In this document: positions 26,714 through 34,045 of the stretch, piece by piece | Numbering within the stretch: the stretch's first letter is position 1 | How the letters are laid out: each line of letters starts with the position of its first letter | NCBI RefSeq assembly: GCF_029224025.1 | Contig: NZ_CP119392.1 | Location: 2,193,001 to 2,257,000, forward strand | Reading direction: 5' to 3' | DNA from: Rhodanobacter sp. AS-Z3 | Lineage (GTDB): Bacteria > Pseudomonadota > Gammaproteobacteria > Xanthomonadales > Rhodanobacteraceae | Length of the DNA: 64,000 bases | Position numbers and translations under genes: made by a program | The notes under the pieces: generated by a model | What the model saw: the letters and a program-made list of their open reading frames with translations, nothing else | Told to the model about the DNA's origin: nothing | Databases searched by the model: none

Positions 26714-27289
26714 ATGGGCAAGGGCAGGTTGGAAGCGTTCAGCGATGGCGTGATTGCGATCATCATCACGATCATGGTGCTGGAGCTGAAGGTACCGCAG
26801 GACACTACCCTAGCGGCTTTGGGGCCGCTTGCGCCGGTATTGCTCAGTTACGTGCTCAGCTTCGTTTACGTGGGCATTTACTGGAACAACCATCACCACA
26901 TGCTTTCGATCAGCCACCGGGTGTCGGGCATGGCTTTGTGGGCCAACTTGCATCTGCTGTTCTGGTTGTCGCTGTTTCCGTTTGTCACGGCCTGGATGGG
27001 TGAGAACCACCTCGCACAGGGTCCCACAGTTATTTACGGTAGCGTCCTGCTGATGGCCGCTATCGCTTACTGGATACTTGAGCAGGCACTGATAGCCGTC
27101 GGCGGCGCTGATTCGGCATTGCGAGCGGCGATTGGTTCTGACTGGAAGGGAAAGTCTTCACCGGTGTTCTACCTGTCCGGGATTGCGCTGGCCTTCTGGC
27201 GACCGTGGGCGGCGCAGCTTGTTTACGCTTTGACGGCGTTGATCTGGCTGGTGCCGGATCGGCGCATCGAGAAGGTGGTCGAAAATTGA
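26714..27289 (+). CDS. TMEM175-family (DUF1211) potassium-channel-like membrane protein
   Basis: The 191-residue membrane protein begins GKGRLEAFSDGVIAI. This contains the RxxxFSD motif that defines TMEM175/DUF1211 proteins; bacterial members are tetrameric potassium-selective channels. About six hydrophobic segments follow, with the NNHHHM motif after the second, in family style. The ATG at 26714 has AGGGGAAG upstream. The longer frame to 26663 is less likely. It appears to be a single gene, preceded by the ppiD terminator. Confidence 0.88.
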   Translation: MGKGRLEAFSDGVIAIIITIMVLELKVPQDTTLAALGPLAPVLLSYVLSFVYVGIYWNNHHHMLSISHRVSGMALWANLHLLFWLSLFPFVTAWMGENHLAQGPTVIYGSVLLMAAIAYWILEQALIAVGGADSALRAAIGSDWKGKSSPVFYLSGIALAFWRPWAAQLVYALTALIWLVPDRRIEKVVEN

Positions 27290-27340
27290 GTCGCTCCGCT
27301 GCGTACTCGCAGCGCCATTGCACGTCACTGGGGAGTCATC

Positions 27341-27811
27341 ATGAAAGCAAGAATCCTTCTGGTCGGGCTGCAAGTGTTGTTGGTGCTGGCTATCGCCGGG
27401 CCGGCCCGTGCGGTGGTTCCTGATGCTGATGCCGCAGCCATCCGGCAAGTGATGGATCAGCAACAAGCTGCCTGGAACCGTGGCGATATTGATGGTTTCA
27501 TGCACGGTTACAAGGATGCGCCCGATACCACCTTCGTGAGTTCCAGCGTACGCAAGGGCTATCGCGTGATCCTCGCCGGTTACCACCAGCACTATGCGAC
27601 CAAGGACCAAATGGGGCAGCTCACTTTCTCGCAGTTCGAGGTGCGCTTGCTGACCGGGAGCAAGGGCGAAGTCGACTACGCCGTGGTCACTGGACGTTTC
27701 CATCTTGATCGGCAAGCTCACGGCGAGACGACCCAGAATGACGGCGTGTTCTCGCTGCTGTGGCAGAAAACTCCGGAGGGCTGGAAGATCATTCTTGATC
27801 ACACCAGCTGA
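27341..27811 (+). CDS. Exported SnoaL-like (NTF2-fold, DUF4440-type) protein
   Basis: This 156-residue protein has a clear signal peptide ending near GPARA (residue 24). An NTF2-like fold follows: an amphipathic helix with QQAAWNRGDIDGFMHGY, then strands ending GWKIILDHTS. Such domains occur in many unrelated enzymes and binding proteins, and no catalytic residues can be assigned. GGGGAG precedes the ATG. The upstream channel gene is 51 bases away, so co-transcription is possible but the functional link is unclear. Confidence 0.75.
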   Translation: MKARILLVGLQVLLVLAIAGPARAVVPDADAAAIRQVMDQQQAAWNRGDIDGFMHGYKDAPDTTFVSSSVRKGYRVILAGYHQHYATKDQMGQLTFSQFEVRLLTGSKGEVDYAVVTGRFHLDRQAHGETTQNDGVFSLLWQKTPEGWKIILDHTS

Positions 27812-27846
27812 GCGGGAGGATTCGTCGCAAGACTCTCGCTGATCTG

Positions 27847-28653
27847 TCAGGGTTGCAGCAGAAACGCCAGCGACTCAGCACACGGTGCATCGACCTTCAG
27901 GGTCAACAGCGCGTCGGCGCGCGTGCGCCCCAGTGTGACGGCGGCGATCGGCTTGCCGGCGCGTGCCGCGGCGTCGACGAAACGGTAGCCGGAATAGACC
28001 ATCAGCGACGAGCCGACCACCAGTACGGCATCCGCCGCTTGCCACGCGCGTGCGGATGTCTCCACACGTTCGCGGGGTACCGCTTCGCCAAAGAACACCA
28101 CGTCGGGTTTCAGGATGCCGCCGCAGTGTGGACAGGGCGGTACCGTGAAGTGCGCGAAGTCGTGACCTTCCAGGTCAGCGTCACCATCCGGCGCATCGGC
28201 GGCATCGAGTTGTAGCCAAGCTGGATTGCATGCCTCCAGCATTTGCTGGAATGAATGACGGGCCAGCCGCGCTTCACAGCTCATGCAGCGCACTTCGTCG
28301 AGCCGGCCGTGGAGATCGAGGACCCGCTCGCTGCCCGCTTTCTGATGCAGTCGGTCCACGTTCTGCGTCACCAGCAGCTCGATGCGTTCGCGCCGCTCCA
28401 GCTCCGTCAACGCGTGGTGGGTGGCGTTGGGCGATGCACTGCCAAAACGCCGCCAGCCAACCAGGCTGCGTGCCCAATAGCGTTGGCGCGTCGTCGGTTC
28501 ATGCATGAAGGCGGCATAGTTCACCGGCGGTGGTCGCTTCCACTGCCCGTCGCGATCACGATAGTCGGGAATGCCTGAGTCAGTACTGCAGCCCGCGCCG
28601 GTAAGCACGAACAGGCGCGGATGGTCGGCGATGAATTGCTGGAGCAGAGTCAT
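27847..28653 (-). CDS. NAD-dependent protein deacylase, Sir2 family
   Basis: This 268-residue sirtuin shows GAGCSTDSGIPDYRD for NAD binding, TQNVDRLHQKAG and a DLHGRLDEVRC segment holding the catalytic histidine. Four zinc cysteines are present (CMSC and CPHC). The pattern is nearer class II (SIRT4-like) sirtuins than E. coli CobB. The activity could be deacetylation, deacylation or ADP-ribosyl transfer. The start is ATG 28653; a TTG two codons upstream is an alternative. It converges with the SnoaL-like gene 35 bases away and has no obvious partner. Confidence 0.9.
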   Translation of the reverse strand: MTLLQQFIADHPRLFVLTGAGCSTDSGIPDYRDRDGQWKRPPPVNYAAFMHEPTTRQRYWARSLVGWRRFGSASPNATHHALTELERRERIELLVTQNVDRLHQKAGSERVLDLHGRLDEVRCMSCEARLARHSFQQMLEACNPAWLQLDAADAPDGDADLEGHDFAHFTVPPCPHCGGILKPDVVFFGEAVPRERVETSARAWQAADAVLVVGSSLMVYSGYRFVDAAARAGKPIAAVTLGRTRADALLTLKVDAPCAESLAFLLQP

Positions 28654-28795
28654 GGGCAAGACAGCGCTGAGATGGGGATGAACGGAACCAGGTAAGTCAC
28701 CGACTTGTCACGTCGGCGGATGGGGGTGATCATGGGCGTCGGCAGCAGTGTGTCCGCCTTGCGGTGAATGGGACTCTGAGCAAAGGGAACAGCAC

Positions 28796-28972
28796 ATGGA
28801 TCAAGTCAGTAACGAAAGTCACGCGATCACTGATGTGCAGAAGATCGACGCCGACAAGTACAAGCTCTGGCATGAAAAGCCGGTTGGCAAATTCTGTCTC
28901 GGCTTTTCGGTTTTCGTGATGGCAGAAATCCTTGTTTATGGAACCTTGCACTGGATCTTTCCGTTGATCTGA
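28796..28972 (+). CDS. Small single-helix membrane protein, unknown function
   Basis: A 58-residue protein starts at an ATG preceded by AAAGGGAAC at good spacing. The N-terminal 30 residues are charged. The C-terminal part (about 35-57, CLGFSVFVMAEILVYGTLHW) is one strongly hydrophobic helix. I do not recognise the family. The good ribosome binding site and membrane-like composition support a real gene. It stands alone between the sirtuin and the DUF1615 gene. Confidence 0.6.
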   Translation: MDQVSNESHAITDVQKIDADKYKLWHEKPVGKFCLGFSVFVMAEILVYGTLHWIFPLI

Positions 28973-29065
28973 AGCATGGCATGGGTCGAGCGACATGCGT
29001 TCGGCCTGGCGCCCGCCGTCGCTGCCGGGAAGCAGTATTCAGCACAGGCAAGCTAGCATGGCGGC

Positions 29066-30205
29066 ATGACGTTCAACCTGGCCGACAATTCATTTCGCGT
29101 ACGTGGTTGCCTGCCGGCATGGCTGCTTGCCCTGTTGCTTGCAGGCTGTGCTTCGCAGCCGGTGGATCTGACGCCGTCGCACAGTCCAGCGCATGTCCGT
29201 GCGGAACTGCTGCGTTTGATGCCGAGCAGTGCCCGCGATCGAGTCGACTGGGCCACCGACATCCAGGTTGCACTCACCGCGCAACGAATCGTTCCGTCCA
29301 CGCCGAATTTGTGTGCGGTGTTGGCAGTCACTGAGCAGGAGTCGGGCTTTCAGGTTGACCCGGTGGTGCCGGGGCTTGGAAGGATTGCGCGTCAGGAAAT
29401 GGATCGCCGCGCCGTGGCGCAGCACATTCCCGGATTGTTGGTGGACGCCGCGCTGTGGCTGAAATCGCCGGATGGGCGGCGCTACAGTGAGCGCCTGGCG
29501 GCGGCGCGCACGGAGCGGCAGCTGAGCGACATCTTCCAGGACTTCATTGGCATGGTGCCGCTGGGCAGGCGTCTGTTCGGCGAGCTCAATCCCGTGCACA
29601 CCGCCGGCCCGATGCAGGTAAGCATCGCGTTCGCCGAAGCGCATGCGCAGGGCTATCCGTATCCGGTCGAAGGAACGATGCGGGACGAGGTGTTCAGTCG
29701 GCGCGGTGGCATGTATTTCGGCATCACGCATCTACTTGGCTATCTCGCAGACTATCCGCAGATGCTGTACCGCTTCGCCGATTTCAACTCCGGCTGGTAC
29801 GCCAGTCGCAACGCGGCCTTTCAGCAAGCGGTGAGCATGGCTTCGGGAATGCCGTTGGCGCTCGATGGTGACCTGGTGCGGCCAGATGCGAGTTTTGGCG
29901 ATCCGCCTGGTGCGACCGAGCTGGCCGTACGTTCGCTGGCTGGCCCGCTGCAAATGAGTGATTCGGCGATCCATCGCGCGTTGCTGCAGGGAGAGCAGCA
30001 GGACTTCGCGGCAGGGAAACTATACCTGCGTATTTTCGCACTGGCCGAACGGGCCAAGGGTCGATCACTGCCTCGCGCGGTGCTTCCGGGCATTACATTG
30101 AAGAGTCCGAAGATCACTCGAAAACTCACCACCGCATGGTTTGCCAAACGTGTGGACGAGCGCTGGCAACGCTGCATGCGACGCGCAGGGATAGCGCAGC
30201 CCTGA
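29066..30205 (+). CDS. DUF1615 lipoprotein, lysozyme-like
   Basis: The 379-residue protein begins with a signal peptide and lipobox LLLAGC, so it is probably an outer-membrane-directed lipoprotein. The body matches DUF1615 proteins. It contains EQESGFQ, GPMQVS and FNSGWYASRN, which resemble the glutamate and substrate motifs of SLT/lysozyme-fold lytic enzymes. Peptidoglycan cleavage is therefore plausible but not established for the family. No convincing ribosome binding site is seen before the ATG. No operon partner is evident. Confidence 0.82.
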   Translation: MTFNLADNSFRVRGCLPAWLLALLLAGCASQPVDLTPSHSPAHVRAELLRLMPSSARDRVDWATDIQVALTAQRIVPSTPNLCAVLAVTEQESGFQVDPVVPGLGRIARQEMDRRAVAQHIPGLLVDAALWLKSPDGRRYSERLAAARTERQLSDIFQDFIGMVPLGRRLFGELNPVHTAGPMQVSIAFAEAHAQGYPYPVEGTMRDEVFSRRGGMYFGITHLLGYLADYPQMLYRFADFNSGWYASRNAAFQQAVSMASGMPLALDGDLVRPDASFGDPPGATELAVRSLAGPLQMSDSAIHRALLQGEQQDFAAGKLYLRIFALAERAKGRSLPRAVLPGITLKSPKITRKLTTAWFAKRVDERWQRCMRRAGIAQP

Positions 30206-30305
30206 ACAGTTGGCTGGGTTGTGCATGCATCGTCATTACATGCGGCAGGCTAAGCTCGTTCGAACGGCGCTGGTTGGTGCCGCGCTGCCCACGAAGGAGA
30301 CTGCG

Positions 30306-30710
30306 ATGAAGAAGATTCCCACTGGCGCCTGGATTGTAGTTGCCGATGGCGGTGGCGCACGACTGCTGCGTAATGTGGGCAGCGGGCTGGTCGTTTCACT
30401 TGAGCAGGTCGAAGTGATCGAGCCGAAGGATCTGGCCAATGAGGGCCCGGCCGGGCGTCAACCGCCCGAGCGAAGTTCGGCCGAGATCGACGAGGCGACC
30501 TTCGCCAAGCAGTTGGCCAGACGGCTGAATGCGGCTGCGTTGAAGAACGAGTTTGCACACCTGGTGTTGGCGGCCGACCCGCAGACACTAGGCCAGATCC
30601 GACCTTTGCTGCATGAGGAAACCAGCAAAAGGATGGTAGAGGAGTTGAACAAGACCTTGTTCCATGCGCCCCTGGCTGATATCGAACGTGCTTTGAAGCC
30701 GACTTGGTAA
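30306..30710 (+). CDS. Host attachment protein (AtsE-like family)
   Basis: This 134-residue protein matches the family annotated as required for attachment to host cells. It starts with WIVVADGGGARLL and has a middle region with HLVLAADPQTLGQIRPLLHEE. The fold resembles translation-termination/eRF1-like or Rossmann-type domains in this family. The name comes from an Agrobacterium/Azospirillum phenotype and may mislead in this organism. AAGGAG precedes the ATG at 30306, so the longer frame to 30210 is rejected. Confidence 0.8.
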   Translation: MKKIPTGAWIVVADGGGARLLRNVGSGLVVSLEQVEVIEPKDLANEGPAGRQPPERSSAEIDEATFAKQLARRLNAAALKNEFAHLVLAADPQTLGQIRPLLHEETSKRMVEELNKTLFHAPLADIERALKPTW

Positions 30711-30806
30711 GGGCCACCGAAGCGCTGATGGATTTCATTTTACGGGTTGAAGATTTCGGCTGAGTCACCCACGTTCCGTGGCGCAGCCAGCAAGCAGGAG
30801 TTTCAC

Positions 30807-31511
30807 GTGGGCAAGCTTTCCGACTTTCCGATCACGGCGCAGTGGCCGCCGATATATCCAGACCGAATCCAGTTGTATTCGCTCAGCACGCCGAATGGGG
30901 TCAAGGTTTCGATCATGCTGGAGGAAGCTGGGCTGGCGTATGAGCCGCACCTGGTTGATATCAGCAAGGACGAAAGCCACACGCCGGCCTTCCTTTCGCT
31001 GAATCCGAACGGCAAGATCCCGGCGATCATCGATCCGGACGGTCCGGGTGGCGAGCCGCTGGCCTTGTTCGAATCCGGTGCGATTCTGTTGTATCTGGCC
31101 GAAAAAACCGGGCAGTTCATTCCGGCCGATCCGGCGCGGCGCTGGGAAACCATTCAGTGGGTGTTTTTCCAGATGGCATCGATTGGTCCCATGTTTGGTC
31201 AGGTCGGCTTCTTCCACAAATACGCCGGCAAGGAATACGAAGACAAGCGACCGCTGCAGCGCTATGTCAACGAATCGAAACGGCTACTCGGCGTGCTTGA
31301 CGCGCGACTGGATGGGCGCCGCTGGATCATGGGCGAGGACTATACGGTTGCGGATATCGCGACGCTGGGTTGGGTGAACAATCTGCTGACGTTCTACAAC
31401 GCAGGAGAACTAGTGGCGTTCGACAATTTCCTGCATGTCTCGGCGTGGCTTGATCGCGGGCTGGCGCGGCCAGCGGTGCAGCGTGGCCTGACGATTCCTG
31501 CCAGTACCTGA
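30807..31511 (+). CDS. Glutathione S-transferase family, YfcG/YghU-type disulfide-bond oxidoreductase
   Basis: This 234-residue protein is close to the E. coli Nu-class GSTs YfcG and YghU, with STPNGVKVSIMLEEAGL, NPNGKIPAI and LFESGAILLYLAEKTG. These proteins bind two glutathiones and reduce disulfides or organic peroxides with a Thr/Asn site instead of a catalytic cysteine. The GTG at 30807 follows CAGGAG with good spacing. The ATG at 30747 has no ribosome binding site. It is not adjacent to gstA and belongs to a different GST class. Confidence 0.87.
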   Translation: MGKLSDFPITAQWPPIYPDRIQLYSLSTPNGVKVSIMLEEAGLAYEPHLVDISKDESHTPAFLSLNPNGKIPAIIDPDGPGGEPLALFESGAILLYLAEKTGQFIPADPARRWETIQWVFFQMASIGPMFGQVGFFHKYAGKEYEDKRPLQRYVNESKRLLGVLDARLDGRRWIMGEDYTVADIATLGWVNNLLTFYNAGELVAFDNFLHVSAWLDRGLARPAVQRGLTIPAST

Positions 31512-31612
31512 AACTTGCCACGATTTCGCCATCTAGAAGGCCGTAGCGCGCCTGCCAGGCTGGTTAGCCTCAGGCGTTCCGGGCGGTTGTCGTCCCCATG
31601 CGAGAAAATCCA

Positions 31613-32524
31613 ATGAATCGTCGAGGCTTGCTGCAGGGCATTTTGCTGGGGGCGACGGCGTTGCCGCTGTTTGGTGTGGCGCTCGCGACGCCGGCTCCCT
31701 CCGATCCGCGTAACGTGGATGCGGCTGCTGCACGCCTGGCAGCTCTGGAGCGCCAGCACGGCGGCACGCTGGGCGTGGCGATACTGGACACGAGCAGCGG
31801 CCGCCAGGTCGCGCATCGTGCCGACGAACGCTTTCTGATGTGCAGTACGTTCAAGTTGGTGGCAGTAGCCGCCGTATTGGCGCGGGTGGATCAGGGCAGG
31901 GAGCAACTGGATCGTCGCATCATCTTCGGCAAGAACGTCCTGTTGAACTGGGCGCCGACAACGACGCACCGCGTGGGCGCGCCAGGCATGACGGTGCGCG
32001 AACTGTGCGAAGCGGCGATCACGGTAAGCGACAACACCGCCGCGAACCTGTTGCTGGCCAGTCTCGGCGGTCCCGCCGCCGTGACTGCGTTCGTGCGTAC
32101 GCTTGGTGATCCACTCACCAGGCTCGACCGAACCGAGCCCGAGCTCAACGTGGGCAGTCCGGGTGACTTGCGCGATACCACCACGCCGGCCGCGATGCTC
32201 GCTGATCTGCAGGTGCTGTTGCTTGGCAATGCACTTTCCGTGGCATCGCGCGGGCAATTGATTGAGTGGCTCTGCGGCAACACCACCGGCAATGAACAGC
32301 TGCGCGCCGGCGTGCCGGCTGGCTGGAGAGTCGGTGACAAGACCGGCAGCGGCGCCCAACACGAAGCCAACGACATCGGCATCCTGTGGCCGCCGCAGCG
32401 CAAACCGCTGCTGGTGACGGCCTATTACAAGGGTTCGACTGCGGGCGCTGACGGACGGCATGCGGTATTGGCTGCGGTGGGCCGTATCGCTGCATCGATC
32501 GCGGTGCTGCCCAGCGGTCGTTGA
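31613..32524 (+). CDS. Class A beta-lactamase, L2-like
   Basis: This serine beta-lactamase hydrolyses beta-lactams in the periplasm. The 303-residue precursor has a twin-arginine-like signal (MNRRGLLQGI). All class A motifs are present: S78-T-F-K81, S139-D-N, E175 in EPELN (Ambler E166) and K243-T-G-S. Long stretches resemble the L2 enzyme of Stenotrophomonas. C77 precedes the serine, but the partner cysteine of KPC/SME-type carbapenemases (Ambler 238) is Gly here. I use the ATG at 31613, with GAGAA upstream; an ATG at 31598 is also in frame. No divergent ampR-type regulator is adjacent. Confidence 0.93.
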   Translation: MNRRGLLQGILLGATALPLFGVALATPAPSDPRNVDAAAARLAALERQHGGTLGVAILDTSSGRQVAHRADERFLMCSTFKLVAVAAVLARVDQGREQLDRRIIFGKNVLLNWAPTTTHRVGAPGMTVRELCEAAITVSDNTAANLLLASLGGPAAVTAFVRTLGDPLTRLDRTEPELNVGSPGDLRDTTTPAAMLADLQVLLLGNALSVASRGQLIEWLCGNTTGNEQLRAGVPAGWRVGDKTGSGAQHEANDIGILWPPQRKPLLVTAYYKGSTAGADGRHAVLAAVGRIAASIAVLPSGR

Positions 32525-32750
32525 TCCAATCGTGATGGCTTCCACATCAGGTTGCTGGGTAGCGTAGTCCGCATTTTTCGGATAATCAGGGTTCCGGGAA
32601 ATCCCCTGCGTGCCGCGTGAGCTGATTGAGACGAGAAGCATTCCGCCCATGGTGGGCCAAGGCGCACACAATGCCGGTCATGGCATTCGGCAGCGCACCC
32701 GCCTAACGCCACATTTCGATCCTTGATGATACCCGTGCAGGAGATGTTCC

Positions 32751-33293
32751 ATGGCTTCGTTCGAATCGTCGTCACGCTATGCAGCCTCTATTCGTCGGAT
32801 GCACTGGACGATATTTGTTCTGGTGTTGCTGGCCTACGTCTTCATCAACCTCTTCGAGCAGTTTCCGAAGGGCAGTGCCACCCGCGTTAACGTGCTGGCA
32901 GCGCACTACACCGCGGGACTCGCGGTGCTGCTGCTGGTGCTGCCACGTTTGCTGCTGCGCCTGCGCAATGGACGTCCAGCCATCCTGCCGCCACCACCTC
33001 GCTGGACCGAGTTGCTGGGCAACATCACCCAGGTTGCGCTGTACCTGTTCCTGTTGGTCCAGCCGATTCTCGGGATCATCACGCTGCAGATCGGCGGCAA
33101 GCCGGTAACCCTGTTTGGCTGGACTCTGCTGCCTTCGTTCGTGGACTTGCCGAATCGCGTCTTGTCGCATCAATGGGAAGATATCCATGGCACCGTCGGC
33201 ACGATCTTCTATTACGTGATCGGGTTGCACATCCTGGCTTCGATCTGGCACCACTTCGGTCGCCGTGACAACACGTTGAAGCGGATGCTTTGA
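32751..33293 (+). CDS. cybB: Cytochrome b561
   Basis: This four-helix, di-heme inner-membrane protein of the prokaryotic cytochrome b561 family has 180 residues. It probably moves electrons from quinol to a periplasmic acceptor such as superoxide. Candidate heme histidines are H18 (RRMHW), H52 (AAHYTAG), and the two late ones in EDIHGT and GLHILASIWHH. CAGGAGATG stands before the ATG. The next gene begins close to or within its stop codon, suggesting a two-gene unit. Confidence 0.9.
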   Translation: MASFESSSRYAASIRRMHWTIFVLVLLAYVFINLFEQFPKGSATRVNVLAAHYTAGLAVLLLVLPRLLLRLRNGRPAILPPPPRWTELLGNITQVALYLFLLVQPILGIITLQIGGKPVTLFGWTLLPSFVDLPNRVLSHQWEDIHGTVGTIFYYVIGLHILASIWHHFGRRDNTLKRML

Positions 33294-33337
33294 ACCCAGC
33301 GCCTTCCGATCGCCTGACCTTTGCAGAGAGCTCCCGC

Positions 33338-34033
33338 GTGCACCGACGCCATCACGAAAGACACCGTACCGGCCGAATGGGCTGGCTGCGCGCCGCGGTA
33401 CTTGGCGCAAACGACGGCATCGTCTCCACGGCTAGCCTGGTGCTGGGCGTGGCTGCCGCCCACGGCAGCGCGCAGAGCGTACTGATTGCCGGCATTGCCG
33501 GGCTGGTAGCTGGCTCGATGTCGATGGCTGCCGGTGAGTATGTGTCGGTGCATTCGCAGGCCGACAGCGAACGCGCCGAACTCGAACGTGAACGCCACGA
33601 GCTGCAGACCGATGTCGAAGCCGAGCACAAGGAACTCGCGGCGATCTACGCGAGCCGCGGACTCGATCCTGTTTTGGCCAGGCAAGTTGCCGACCAGCTG
33701 ATGGCGCACGACGCGCTCGACGCCCACGCGCGCGATGAGCTTGGCATTACCGAGGCATTCAGGGCGCGACCGCTGCAGGCTGCCGCAGCCTCTGCCCTGA
33801 GTTTCGCGGTGGGCTCCGCACTGCCGTTGCTGATGGTGGCACTGACACCAGCCAGCATGTTGCTGCCGCTGGTGTTCGCCACCTCACTGGTGTTTCTCGC
33901 GGTGCTCGGCGCGCTGGCCGCCTGGGCCGGCGGCGCGCCGATGGGCGTTGGTACCCTGCGCATCACGTTCTGGGGCGCCCTGGCGATGGCGATCACCGCC
34001 GGTGTCGGCATGCTTTTTGGCGTGAGCGGCTGA
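33338..34033 (+). CDS. VIT1/CCC1-family iron/manganese transporter
   Basis: The 231-residue membrane protein starts with HRTGRMGWLRAAVLGANDGIVSTASL, the hallmark of VIT/CCC1 transporters, which export or sequester Fe(II) or Mn(II). Two hydrophobic helices, a charged helical middle region rich in Glu and His (about 75-145), and three C-terminal helices are visible. I prefer the GTG at 33338, which gives the usual N-terminus. A TTG at 33290 overlapping the cybB stop is an alternative. It converges with the acylase gene, leaving only 12 bases. Confidence 0.88.
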   Translation: MHRRHHERHRTGRMGWLRAAVLGANDGIVSTASLVLGVAAAHGSAQSVLIAGIAGLVAGSMSMAAGEYVSVHSQADSERAELERERHELQTDVEAEHKELAAIYASRGLDPVLARQVADQLMAHDALDAHARDELGITEAFRARPLQAAAASALSFAVGSALPLLMVALTPASMLLPLVFATSLVFLAVLGALAAWAGGAPMGVGTLRITFWGALAMAITAGVGMLFGVSG

Positions 34034-34045
34034 TACCAGGATGAC

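Noticed and set aside
31613..32524. Beta-lactamase as a KPC/SME-type carbapenemase
   Set aside because: The cysteine before the active serine is present, but the position of the required disulfide partner after KTGS is Gly.
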